Positions 7,561 through 15,903 of a DNA stretch of 64,000 bases are shown piece after piece. The stretch comes from Youxingia wuxianensis (GTDB lineage: Bacteria > Bacillota > Clostridia > Oscillospirales > Ruminococcaceae). Each line of letters opens with the position of its first letter. Position 1 is the stretch's first letter. The notes below the pieces were generated by a model. That model searched no databases. It worked only from the letters and a program-made list of their open reading frames with translations, and had not been told where the DNA came from. Made by a program: the position numbers and the translations under genes. Location of the stretch: NCBI RefSeq assembly GCF_014385085.1, contig NZ_JACRTD010000001.1, positions 1 through 64,000 on the forward strand, given 5' to 3'.

Positions 7561-8580
7561 ATGGATAAAACAATAGATAAGAAAAATATAGGCGAATGGC
7601 TACTGAATTATTCTTTGTATATTGTTCTGGGCTTAATGATCGTGGTTGTAATTATAGTGGATCCACGGTTCTTGACCCTTAAGAATATTACAAACATTTT
7701 AAGCCAGGCTTCTACCCGTGGTATTTTGGCGCTTGGCGTGGCGGGACTTATTGTACTTCAGGGCACGGACCTTTCCGCCGGACGAATTTTGGGTGTTACG
7801 GCGATTGTATCCGCTTCCCTTTTGCAGTCCACCACCTATGCTTCCAGAATGTATCCGGATCTGCCGGCGCTGCCGCTGATTGTACCGATGGTTGTAGCGG
7901 TAATTATCGGCGCGGTATTTGGATTGATTAATGGGTTCGGCGTTGCAAAGCTGCACCTGCATGCGTTTATTATTACTTTGGGTACCCAGCTTATTGCATA
8001 CGGCGTATCGTGTATTTATATTGACCGTCCTCCTCTGGGCGCTCAGCCGATCGCGAACTTTGACGAGCGGTATACAAAATTTGTCACCGGTTCTATTAAA
8101 TTTGGTTCGGTACAAATCCCATATCTGATTTTCTATTTGGCGATTGTAGCGGTTGTTATGTGGTTTATTTGGAATAAGACCACCTTGGGTAAAAATATGT
8201 TTGCCATCGGCGGCAACCCGGAAGCGGCTGCGGTATCGGGCGTAAATATTGTTAAGAATATTATGATCATCTTCCTTATTTCTGGTATTTTATACGGCCT
8301 GGCTGGTTTCCTGGAGGCGGGACGTGTTGGTTCTGCGACCAGTAATACTGGTATCAACTACGAGTTGGATGCGATTTCCGCTTGCGTAGTCGGCGGCGTA
8401 TCTTTCTCCGGCGGCGTTGGGACAATTCCGGGCGTGCTGATCGGTACTGTAATTCTTCAGTTTATTAACTATGGTTTGAACTTTATCGGAGTTAACGCTT
8501 ATTTACAGTATATTATCAAAGGCTTGATCATCATCCTGGCGGTATCCATCGACGTTAGAAAATACATTGCTAAGAAGTAA
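7561..8580 (+). CDS. mglC: Galactose/methyl-galactoside ABC transporter permease
   Basis: A 339-residue hydrophobic permease of the BPD_transp_2 family with about ten transmembrane segments. Family motifs are IVLQGTDLSAGRILGVTA near residue 60, the EAA-like GGNPEAAAVSGVNIVKN loop and CVVGGVSFSGGVGTIPG. It forms the membrane channel with MglA and MglB. It lies 18 bp after mglA with a GAGGTG ribosome binding site and ends 12 bp before the small gene downstream. Confidence 0.92.
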   Translation: MDKTIDKKNIGEWLLNYSLYIVLGLMIVVVIIVDPRFLTLKNITNILSQASTRGILALGVAGLIVLQGTDLSAGRILGVTAIVSASLLQSTTYASRMYPDLPALPLIVPMVVAVIIGAVFGLINGFGVAKLHLHAFIITLGTQLIAYGVSCIYIDRPPLGAQPIANFDERYTKFVTGSIKFGSVQIPYLIFYLAIVAVVMWFIWNKTTLGKNMFAIGGNPEAAAVSGVNIVKNIMIIFLISGILYGLAGFLEAGRVGSATSNTGINYELDAISACVVGGVSFSGGVGTIPGVLIGTVILQFINYGLNFIGVNAYLQYIIKGLIIILAVSIDVRKYIAKK

Positions 8581-8592
8581 TGAGGTGTGAAA

Positions 8593-8814
8593 GTGAGCGA
8601 AAATAATCCATTACGGGAAGATCCACAGACCATCCCTCAACCGATTTCTACCGTTCAAGAAGACGCTTCGGGAAACAAAGAAAACCCGGCGCCCAAGTCT
8701 ACGGCAAGAGACAATCTTTATGGCAGGATTACCGTATCCAAACGGACTATGGATATTATAATCGGCATATTGGTTGCAGCGCTGGTGGTTGTGTTTATTA
8801 TCGCTCTGCGCTGA
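8593..8814 (+). CDS. Small membrane-anchored protein of the mgl operon
   Basis: About 73 residues. It has a hydrophilic, Pro/Gln/Glu-rich N-terminal half, then DNLYGRITVSKRT and one C-terminal transmembrane helix (about 52-71). Its topology is like a tail-anchored protein with the N-terminus inside. I do not recognise a family with a known function. The GTG at 8593 is 6 bp after TGAGGTG. Another GTG at 8587 overlaps that site. As the last gene of mglBAC before the terminator, it probably assists or tunes the transporter. That is inference from position only. Confidence 0.6.
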   Translation: MSENNPLREDPQTIPQPISTVQEDASGNKENPAPKSTARDNLYGRITVSKRTMDIIIGILVAALVVVFIIALR

Positions 8815-8827
8815 AAATAAAAGTATC

Positions 8828-8864
8828 AAATCCCCTGTGCAGCCAGCACAGGGGATTTTTGTTT
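8828..8864 (+). terminator. Terminator of the mgl operon
   Basis: A perfect 13-bp stem AAATCCCCTGTGC/GCACAGGGGATTT with loop AGCCA, followed by TTGTTTT. Confidence 0.9.
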
Positions 8865-8866
8865 TG

Positions 8867-8895
8867 TTGCCTATTTTTTATAAAAATGGTATAAT
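8867..8895 (+). promoter_or_regulatory. Promoter of the sensor operon
   Basis: TTGCCT (8867-8872), a 17-bp spacer, and TGG-TATAAT (8887-8895), an extended -10. It separates the sensing genes from the transporter transcript. Confidence 0.6.
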
Positions 8896-8939
8896 ACTAT
8901 TACTATTATTGTTCAGAAGAGCAGGGTGGGGTGAACCAG

Positions 8940-10550
8940 ATGGCCTTATATCGGATTATGTTAGCGGACGACGAAGAGGAAATACGGGATGGGATTATCC
9001 GCAAAATTGATTGGGAAGGAATAGGCTTTCGTCTGGTAGGAGCGGCGGAAAATGGTCAGGAAGCGCTGGAAATGGCGGAATCTCTCCATCCGGATGTGGT
9101 CATGACCGATATTAAAATGCCCTTTATGGATGGGCTGACCTTAGGCAGACGCCTGGCGGAAATTATGCCCGCTACCAGGTTGGTGATTTTTTCAGGTTTT
9201 GATGAATTTGAATATGCTCAGCAGGCGATTAAGCTCAATGTGGCGGAGTATATTTTGAAACCGGTCAATGCGGTGGAATTGACCGGGGTATTGCAAAAGT
9301 TAAAGGTCCAGCTGGACGAAGAGATCGCCGAGAAGCGTAATGTGGAAAATCTGCGGGTGCATTATCAAAAAAGCTTGCCGATTATGCGCCAGCAGTTTCT
9401 ATCCGGTCTGGTAGAGGGAAAAATCCCACAGAACAGGATAAAGGAACAGGCGCAGCTTTATGATGTGGATATTACCGCTGAATATTGGGCGGTAGCGCTA
9501 CTCAGCGCGGAGGAGGGGGGAAACTCTCTGAAAGGCCAGCAGGAGCTGGTTCCCCTTTCTGTAAAACAGATTGCAGATGAAAACTTAGGGCGCTGCTGCC
9601 GGTTTCTGAGCTTTTTATTCAGCGATTACGTAGCGGTGATCGCTATGTTTGATACTAAAAATAAGGTAATTGATTTCATTGACGCCTTAAATCAGATATG
9701 TAAATTAGCACGGCGATTTTTAGAGGTGAACTGTTCGGCGGGAATAGGTTCGGTATGCCAAAATGCCGCCGACTTGCGCTACAGCTGCCAGGGAGCGCGC
9801 AATGCGCTGGATTACCGAGTAATTATGGGACCGAATAAAGCGATTTATATTGAAGATGTGGAGCCGGACAGGGCTATACAGCTGCAGTTTAATGAGCAGG
9901 ATGAACAAGAACTGCTATCGGCGATTAAATTGGGTACGCCTGAGAATATTAAACAGGCAGTGGACAGGCTGATCGCCCGTTTCCGGGATTCTAAGCTTCC
10001 TATAGGACAATATCAGTTGTTTTTAATGGAAATGATGGCGGAACTGCTCAAGGTGATAAGAACCTATCAGCTGGATATGGAAGAAGTCTTTGGCAAAAAT
10101 TTTGACGGAACGTTTCATCTGTCGGATTTCGAAAGTTTGGAGGACCTTTCCGGGTGGTTTAGTGAAACCTGTTTTAAAATAAGCGGATTAATCCGAAGAG
10201 AACGGACCAATTCTACAAAGATGATTGCTGAAAAAGCCAAGAGGTTTATTGAAGAGAATTATGGAAATTATGATATTTCCGTTGAGATGCTGTGCGATTA
10301 CCTTCATGTAAGCCCAGCCTATTTCTCTACTATTTTTAAGAGGGAAACCGGTATGAGTTTTGTGGCCTATCTTACGCATGTGCGTATGGAAGAAGCGATC
10401 AAACTGCTTAATACCACGGAGGATAAAACGTATGAGATCTCGCTGAAGGTAGGTTATACAGAGCCAAACTATTTCAGCTACGTTTTTAAAAAACAGTTTG
10501 GGATGTCTCCGACAAAATATAGAAGCAATAAAACACAGGATCATGGTTGA
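8940..10550 (+). CDS. YesN-type response regulator with AraC DNA-binding domain
   Basis: A 536-residue cytoplasmic regulator. The receiver domain (1-120) has the acidic pair in LADDEE, the phosphoacceptor Asp57 in VMTDIKMPFMDG and the conserved Lys in AEYILKPV. A long linker domain follows. The last 100 residues are an AraC/XylS double helix-turn-helix (VEMLCDYLHVSPAYFSTIFK, then KVGYTEPNYFSYVFKKQFG). Start 8940 is placed 8 bp after AGGGTGGGG. The GTG at 8931 is too close to that site. It overlaps the kinase gene by 8 bp. It likely activates mglBAC or related sugar genes. Confidence 0.9.
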   Translation: MALYRIMLADDEEEIRDGIIRKIDWEGIGFRLVGAAENGQEALEMAESLHPDVVMTDIKMPFMDGLTLGRRLAEIMPATRLVIFSGFDEFEYAQQAIKLNVAEYILKPVNAVELTGVLQKLKVQLDEEIAEKRNVENLRVHYQKSLPIMRQQFLSGLVEGKIPQNRIKEQAQLYDVDITAEYWAVALLSAEEGGNSLKGQQELVPLSVKQIADENLGRCCRFLSFLFSDYVAVIAMFDTKNKVIDFIDALNQICKLARRFLEVNCSAGIGSVCQNAADLRYSCQGARNALDYRVIMGPNKAIYIEDVEPDRAIQLQFNEQDEQELLSAIKLGTPENIKQAVDRLIARFRDSKLPIGQYQLFLMEMMAELLKVIRTYQLDMEEVFGKNFDGTFHLSDFESLEDLSGWFSETCFKISGLIRRERTNSTKMIAEKAKRFIEENYGNYDISVEMLCDYLHVSPAYFSTIFKRETGMSFVAYLTHVRMEEAIKLLNTTEDKTYEISLKVGYTEPNYFSYVFKKQFGMSPTKYRSNKTQDHG

Positions 10551-12351
10551 TTTTATGAAAGAGAGATTTCATCGAATATCAAAATATTACAAGAAAAAAA
10601 GTATCCAATACATGATTTCCATTTCCTTTACGATGGTAGCTCTAGTGGGGATGATCTTCATGGGATTGGCTTTATACCTGCGCTTTATTGATTCTACGGA
10701 AAAAATGATCAAAGAGGATAATATCCGGGTAATCGATCAGGTGAATTTAAATCTGGACGGTTATCTTCGCAATATGATGCGAGTATCGGATTCTATGTAC
10801 TACCGAGTAATTAAAAATACCGATCTTGCGGTGGAAGGCATGGATCAGGAAATGAACCTGCTTTATGAGACCAACCGTGATCAGTTGGTCAGCATCTGCG
10901 TGTTCAGTGAAAGCGGAAAACTGGTAGAAGCATCCCCGGTTTCCCGGATGAAAAAAACGGTAAAAGCAAACCAGCAGGATTGGTTTGTCAGCGCTATGAA
11001 TAAGATTGAAAATTTGCATTTTTCCGCTCCCCATGTGCAAAATTTGTTTGAGGACCCAGATTATCGCTACCGGTGGGTAGTTTCTTTAAGCCGTGCAGTA
11101 GAGCTGACGCAGGATGGAGAAATTCATCATGGGGTTTTGCTGGTAGATATGAATTTCAGTGGGATTGAACAGTTATTTAAGGATGTGAATCTGGGAGCGT
11201 CGGGCTATCTTTATCTGATGAGCGATGAGGGAGAAATCATTTATCATCCTCGTCAGCAGCTGATTTATTCTGGCCTTTTGGAGGAGAATAATCTGCAGGC
11301 GGTAAATTATGATGATGGCAATCATGAAGAAACCTTTTTAGGAGAGGAACGCCTGGTAACTGTAAAGACGGTAGGTTATACCGGTTGGAAAATCGTCGGA
11401 ATTACACCAATGCAGGATATTACAGCGGATTATTATCATATCCGTTCGTTTGTGGTGTTCATTTTACTGTTTACTATCTTTCTGATGATCTTTGCCAACC
11501 TGTTTGTATCCTCTCGCATTGCCAATCCTATTAAGAGTCTGGAACGCTCCGTAAAGGAACTGGAAAAAGGCAGTTTGGATGTGGACATCGCGGTTGGGGG
11601 TTCTTATGAAATTCAGCATCTGGGGAAAACCATCCGCAAGATGGTACAGCAGATGCGTCAGTTGATGGAGGATATTGTAGCGGAGCAGGAATCCAAACGA
11701 AAAAGCGAATTGGACGCGCTGCAATCCCAGATTAATCCGCACTTTTTATATAATACGCTGGATTCGATTGTGTGGATGATTGAAAATGAACGCTATCCCG
11801 AAGCGATCAATATGGTAACCGCGCTGGCGCGGCTATTCCGCATCAGCTTGAGCAAGGGGAAAAATATTATTTCTGTGGAGGATGAGCTGGAGCATGCCCG
11901 CAATTATATGAAAATCCAGCAGGTGAGGTATAAAAATAAATTTACGGTAGAATTTTCGGCCCAGCCAGAAACATTATCTTTGGCCACGATTAAATTGATT
12001 GTGCAGCCTCTTTTGGAAAATGCTATTTATCATGGGATGGAATTTATGGACGGGGACGGAGAAATTAAAGTAAGCGCCTATCTGGAAGGAGAGGACTTAT
12101 ATATTGATGTCAGCGATAATGGTATCGGAATCCCTGAGGAAGAAATACAGGTGCTGCTTACGGATGAAACCCGTGTAAGAGGAAAGGGCTCCGGTATCGG
12201 ACTTCGCAATGTACATCAGCGTATCCAGCTGTATTTTGGCAAGGAATATGGACTTATGATTAACAGCGAACCAGATGTGGGGACTACCATCCGTATCCAT
12301 CTGCCGAAATTAAGCTGTGAGGACGCGATTGCAAAGGGGGAGGAGAAATGA
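10543..12351 (+). CDS. YesM-type sensor histidine kinase
   Basis: About 602 residues. Two transmembrane helices (about 22-45 and 302-325) flank an extracellular dCache-like sensory domain. Then follow a HAMP domain (RIANPIKSLERSVKEL), the His_kinase phosphoacceptor LQSQINPHFLYNTLDSI, and a HATPase domain with LVQPLLENAIYHG, DNGIGIP and GKGSGIGLRNV. This is the standard YesM architecture. Start 10543 overlaps the regulator's stop; 10555 is an alternative. It ends overlapping the sugar-binding gene by 4 bp, so the binding protein may present ligand to this kinase. Confidence 0.9.
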   Translation: MVDFMKERFHRISKYYKKKSIQYMISISFTMVALVGMIFMGLALYLRFIDSTEKMIKEDNIRVIDQVNLNLDGYLRNMMRVSDSMYYRVIKNTDLAVEGMDQEMNLLYETNRDQLVSICVFSESGKLVEASPVSRMKKTVKANQQDWFVSAMNKIENLHFSAPHVQNLFEDPDYRYRWVVSLSRAVELTQDGEIHHGVLLVDMNFSGIEQLFKDVNLGASGYLYLMSDEGEIIYHPRQQLIYSGLLEENNLQAVNYDDGNHEETFLGEERLVTVKTVGYTGWKIVGITPMQDITADYYHIRSFVVFILLFTIFLMIFANLFVSSRIANPIKSLERSVKELEKGSLDVDIAVGGSYEIQHLGKTIRKMVQQMRQLMEDIVAEQESKRKSELDALQSQINPHFLYNTLDSIVWMIENERYPEAINMVTALARLFRISLSKGKNIISVEDELEHARNYMKIQQVRYKNKFTVEFSAQPETLSLATIKLIVQPLLENAIYHGMEFMDGDGEIKVSAYLEGEDLYIDVSDNGIGIPEEEIQVLLTDETRVRGKGSGIGLRNVHQRIQLYFGKEYGLMINSEPDVGTTIRIHLPKLSCEDAIAKGEEK

Positions 12352-13310
12352 CCCGCAGAAATATTATCGTTTTTGTATTTTTACTGTGTGTGTTTGCCGT
12401 CTCTTTCCTGGTATTGACCTTTGATGTGTTTGGAGAGCAAAAGCCTAAAGAGGTATTGGATATTTCCTTTGTTGTGCGGGGAAAGACCAGTGATAGCTGG
12501 GCCAGTATGCGTCAGGGAGCAGAGCAGGCTGCAAGTGAAATGAATGTAAATTTAAGCTTTATTACCTTGACGGAAGAAAACGACGCACAGGAGCAGGTGG
12601 GATTGTTTGACCGGGAAGTAATCAATGGGGCGGATGCGATTTTGGTATCCGCCGCGGACAGCGAGGCAATGATCGATCCGGTAAAAGAAGCCCAGAGAGA
12701 AATCCCAGTGATCTGTGTAGAATCCAAAGTGTATGACGACAGCTTCACCTCCTATATTTCCGCGGACAACTATGCTATGGGTCGGCGGCTGGCGGATGAG
12801 CTGATTGAACAAGGATATGTAAGAAAAAATATTGCGGTGGTCACCTATGAAAACGACTGCGACAATATCAATAGACGCAAAGAAGGTTTAATGGACACCT
12901 TGTCACGAACGAACAATGCTGTTAGTTTCTGGACTTTAAAAAGCGATGGCACAAAAGGAATCCGCCAATTACAAGAACTTCTTAACCAGGAGCCAGTGGA
13001 CACCATCGTAGCATTGGACCTGTCTATTTTAGAGTTGGCAGCCCAAATGATTGATGACAATGAGTTGGAAACGGTACTATTTGGGATCGGCGCTACTGGG
13101 AAGGTGGCTTATTATGTGGAGCAGGGGGTAATCAGCGCGACGATTGTACAGAACGATTTTGCAAACGGCTATTTGGGAGTGCAATCTGCTGTTGACGCTA
13201 TTATGAAAAAACCGGTAGAAAAAGAGATTAGGGTAGAATATCGGTTAATCAATAAAGATAACATGTATAAAATTGAAAACCAGCGGCTGTTGTTTCCATT
13301 TGTTAGATAG
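12348..13310 (+). CDS. Membrane-anchored sugar-binding protein of the sensor operon
   Basis: A 320-residue protein with one N-terminal hydrophobic segment (about 5-25) and no clear lipobox, so it is probably an uncleaved anchor. It is followed by a type I periplasmic-binding fold (Peripla_BP_4): ISFVVRGKTSDSWASMRQGA, GADAILVSAADSEAM, YISADNYAMG and VDTIVALDLSILELAA. It overlaps the kinase gene by 4 bp (ATGA). No permease is encoded beside it, which suggests ligand sensing rather than transport. Ligand is unknown, and the neighbours suggest a hexose. Confidence 0.82.
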   Translation: MTRRNIIVFVFLLCVFAVSFLVLTFDVFGEQKPKEVLDISFVVRGKTSDSWASMRQGAEQAASEMNVNLSFITLTEENDAQEQVGLFDREVINGADAILVSAADSEAMIDPVKEAQREIPVICVESKVYDDSFTSYISADNYAMGRRLADELIEQGYVRKNIAVVTYENDCDNINRRKEGLMDTLSRTNNAVSFWTLKSDGTKGIRQLQELLNQEPVDTIVALDLSILELAAQMIDDNELETVLFGIGATGKVAYYVEQGVISATIVQNDFANGYLGVQSAVDAIMKKPVEKEIRVEYRLINKDNMYKIENQRLLFPFVR

Positions 13311-13322
13311 GAGGCGGACATC

Positions 13323-14369
13323 ATGAAACGCATGATCGTAACGGCTTTGGCGCTAGGAATATTGTTTAGCGGATGTAAGGGCGCTTTAGGAGAAGATTCC
13401 TCCAGTCGGGGAAAAATTCCAGAGATCAAAATTGGCGTTGCGGTTTATCGGGAAGACGATACGTTTATCGAAACAATCGTAGATAACATTGAGAAATTAG
13501 CCAAGGAAACTGAAACAAAAGACAAGGTGAAAATTACGGTCAACGTGGTGGATGGCAAGGGAACACAGGCGACCCAGAACGACCAGGTGGATAAATTTCT
13601 TGCGCAAGGATATGATGTGATCTGTGTCAATATGGTGGACCGTACTGCCTCAGCTACTATTATCGACAAGGCGAAAAATGCGGGTATTCCGGTGATCTTT
13701 TTTAACAGGGAACCGGTGGAAGAGGATATGCAGAGGTGGGATAAACTTTATTATGTCGGCTCTATTCCTGCAGAATCTGGTACGATGCAGGGGAATATTG
13801 TGGTGGACGCATATAACGCCGATCCAGAAAAAGCGGATAAAAACGGTGATGGAAAACTTCAGTATGTGATGCTGGAAGGGGAACCGGGGCATCAGGACGC
13901 TTTAATCCGTACGGAATATGCGGTAAAAACTGTCACCCGCAAGGGAATAAAACTGGAGAAGCTAGCAAGCGACACCGCCAACTGGCAAAGGGCGCAGGGG
14001 GCGACAAGGATGACCCAGTGGCTGGAGCAGGAGTTTGGAGACAAAATTGAAGTGGTGTTCAGCAACAATGACGATATGGCGCTGGGGGCCATTGACGCTT
14101 TGGAAGCGGCGGGTACGCAGCAACTGCCGATTATCGTAGGAGTGGACGGAACTCCCCCGGCACTTCGGGCAATCCAGGACGGAACCTTAACTGGGACGGT
14201 GGTGAACGATTCTAAAAAACAGGCGGAAAACATCTTTAAACTGGCCTATGCCTTGGCAAACGGTACCCCTTTAGAGGATGTACCGGAACTATCCCAGGGA
14301 AAATATATCCGTACCCCCCATCGCCAAGTGACGATTGGCAATGTGGCGGAAGAGCTGGAAATAGAATAA
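13323..14369 (+). CDS. Second MglB-like galactose-binding lipoprotein
   Basis: A 348-residue lipoprotein with lipobox LFSGC. It parallels MglB (4853) along its whole length: VYREDDTFIETIVDNI, VVDGKGTQATQNDQVDKF, VIFFNREPV, the calcium loop DKNGDGKLQYV and FSNNDDMALGAIDAL. It lacks the acidic linker of MglB and is much less G+C-rich at third positions. The ribosome binding site is GGAGGCG. It sits last in the regulator-kinase-binding protein operon, ended by a terminator. A sensing role through the YesM kinase or a scavenging subunit for MglAC are both possible. Confidence 0.88.
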   Translation: MKRMIVTALALGILFSGCKGALGEDSSSRGKIPEIKIGVAVYREDDTFIETIVDNIEKLAKETETKDKVKITVNVVDGKGTQATQNDQVDKFLAQGYDVICVNMVDRTASATIIDKAKNAGIPVIFFNREPVEEDMQRWDKLYYVGSIPAESGTMQGNIVVDAYNADPEKADKNGDGKLQYVMLEGEPGHQDALIRTEYAVKTVTRKGIKLEKLASDTANWQRAQGATRMTQWLEQEFGDKIEVVFSNNDDMALGAIDALEAAGTQQLPIIVGVDGTPPALRAIQDGTLTGTVVNDSKKQAENIFKLAYALANGTPLEDVPELSQGKYIRTPHRQVTIGNVAEELEIE

Positions 14370-14372
14370 GTA

Positions 14373-14406
14373 AAGAGCAATCTTTTTCAAGATTGCTCTT
14401 TTTATT
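14373..14406 (+). terminator. Terminator after sensor operon
   Basis: A perfect 12-bp stem AAGAGCAATCTT/AAGATTGCTCTT with loop TTTC and a T-rich tail. Confidence 0.9.
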
Positions 14407-14426
14407 TTACTTTATGACAAATATAT

Positions 14427-14458
14427 TTGACATAAAGATTAATATATGTTATATTAAT
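14427..14458 (+). promoter_or_regulatory. Promoter with palindromic operator for the HTH gene
   Basis: TTGACA (14427-14432), a 17-bp spacer, and TATATT (14450-14455). A palindrome ATTAATATA-tgt-TATATTAAT (14438-14458) covers the -10, the arrangement expected for autorepression by the small HTH protein it precedes. Confidence 0.75.
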
Positions 14459-14473
14459 TTTAAAAGGAGAGGG

Positions 14474-14677
14474 ATGACCGTGAAAAATAAGCGAATGAAA
14501 ATTGCCCGGGTAGAAAAAGATTTGTCCCAGCAGCAACTAGCGGATATGGTGGGTGTTACCCGCCAGACCATTGGGATGATTGAAATGGGGAATTTTAACC
14601 CATCGCTCAATCTATGCCGGGCGATCTGCAAGGCATTGGGGAAAACGTTAGATGAAATTTTTTGGGAGGAAGATTAG
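14474..14677 (+). CDS. Small XRE-family (YozG-like) transcriptional regulator
   Basis: A 67-residue stand-alone helix-turn-helix protein: NKRMKIARVEKDLSQQQLADMVGVTRQTI is the recognition core, then MIEMGNFNPSLNLCRAICKALGKTLDEIFW. This short form typically represses itself and a membrane-protein neighbour. The start at 14474 lies just after AAAGGAGAGGG; the GTG at 14480 has better spacing and is an alternative. It ends 2 bp before the next start codon. Confidence 0.85.
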   Translation: MTVKNKRMKIARVEKDLSQQQLADMVGVTRQTIGMIEMGNFNPSLNLCRAICKALGKTLDEIFWEED

Positions 14678-14679
14678 AA

Positions 14680-15138
14680 ATGAAAAAGCAGATTAGAATA
14701 GAAGACGAGCGGATCCGGGAAATCCGGCATAAGATTGTCAATGAAGCGTTTGCAATTATGTTTTTTGCCTTGTGGGTAATTGTAATGGTAAAAGGGTTGT
14801 TTCTGCATCTGCCTACCAGGGAATACCTGACCGAATTTATCCTGGTAATAGGAATTTCGTTATATATTTACGTCCGAATGATTGTAACCGGAATTTTTGG
14901 TTCAGATTTGCAATCCGCCAGCAGAGGACAGAAACTCAAGCGGATCCTGGTGATTATGCTAGGGATGGGAGTAGGCGTGGGAATATCCCAAGCGGGAGAA
15001 GGAGAGTTTAATATATTGCGGATGGCAATTGTCGTCATTACCGGCGGGGCGCTTACCTATCTGATGCTGTATATTGTGAAAAAGATAAACGACCGGCAGA
15101 TCGAGGAGCTGGAACGGAAGGATAAGGAGGAACAGTAA
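14680..15138 (+). CDS. Membrane protein paired with HTH regulator (DUF6773-like)
   Basis: A 152-residue protein with a charged N-terminus (MKKQIRIEDERIREIRHKI), about four transmembrane helices (roughly 20-40, 52-72, 87-105, 112-135) and a charged coiled C-terminus. It resembles the family I know as DUF6773, commonly encoded after small HTH genes. Function is unknown. The ribosome binding site is GGAGG inside the preceding gene's 3' end, so the two are probably co-translated. Confidence 0.6.
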   Translation: MKKQIRIEDERIREIRHKIVNEAFAIMFFALWVIVMVKGLFLHLPTREYLTEFILVIGISLYIYVRMIVTGIFGSDLQSASRGQKLKRILVIMLGMGVGVGISQAGEGEFNILRMAIVVITGGALTYLMLYIVKKINDRQIEELERKDKEEQ

Positions 15139-15180
15139 CGCAAAAGCAAAAGAGATAAACGATATAAACTCCATCCTAAA

Positions 15181-15216
15181 AAGACAGCGCAAGCAGAAAA
15201 CTGCTTGCGCTGTCTT
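15181..15216. terminator. Perfect 16-bp stem, likely bidirectional terminator
   Basis: AAGACAGCGCAAGCAG and CTGCTTGCGCTGTCTT flank loop AAAA. A T-run follows only on the minus strand, so termination is clearer for the minus-strand EamA gene than for the plus-strand operon. The 105 bp between it and the EamA stop codon hold no gene that I can support. Confidence 0.75.
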
Positions 15217-15322
15217 AATTTGTAGTATCGGCAGAGATAGACGGCCTTATCGATAGCGGAGAAACGATAGTTTCATTATTGGCAAGGCCGGACGAGTCTG
15301 CTTCATTGCAAAAGATAGCAGC

Positions 15323-15736
15323 CTACAAAACCATAAATAATGTTCCTGCTGCAATAAGCAGCGCGCCTACGCCGGACTTCCATGTGAATGGTTCATGCAG
15401 AAAAATAAATGCCAGAATTAATGTAAAAACCACACTTAACTTATCAATGGGAACTACTTTGGACGCTTCGCCCATCTGCAGCGCTTTGTAATAACAAAGC
15501 CACGACGCTCCTGTTGCCAGTCCCGACAGTATCAGAAACAGCCAGCTGCGCTTTGAAATTTCCGTTATCCCATTTTGCGTATTTGTTATCAATACCATTC
15601 CCCACGCCATCAGCAAAACAACAATGGTTCTAATCGCGGTTGCCAGGTTAGAGGAAACGCCTTCAATTCCGACTTTTGCCAGAATGGAGGTTAGCGCTGC
15701 GAAGACTGCAGAAAGCAATGCGTAAATAAACCACAT
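15323..15736 (-). CDS. Half-size EamA/DMT family transporter
   Basis: A 137-residue hydrophobic protein with about five transmembrane helices and one EamA domain (MWFIYALLSAVFAALTSILAK at the start, then SGLATGASWLCYYKALQMGEASKVVPIDKLS). Full-length DMT transporters have two such domains, so this one would work as a dimer, as in small multidrug-resistance-like proteins. Substrate is unknown. The ATG is 8 bp after AAGGTG. It is a single-gene unit. The 167 bp up to potD contain no supported gene. Confidence 0.82.
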   Translation of the reverse strand: MWFIYALLSAVFAALTSILAKVGIEGVSSNLATAIRTIVVLLMAWGMVLITNTQNGITEISKRSWLFLILSGLATGASWLCYYKALQMGEASKVVPIDKLSVVFTLILAFIFLHEPFTWKSGVGALLIAAGTLFMVL

Positions 15737-15903
15737 AAATCATGCACCTTTTCTTTTTACAGCGAAAGCACTACAGCGGCATTCATTGTAAATATGAGAG
15801 TCAAGCTACATAGAAGGATCCTTTTTCTATATTCTAAACGAATATACCGTCCTGCAAAAGAGGAGACCGGCCTCTTGCGTCTGCGCGGCCAAGGGTTCTT
15901 TTT

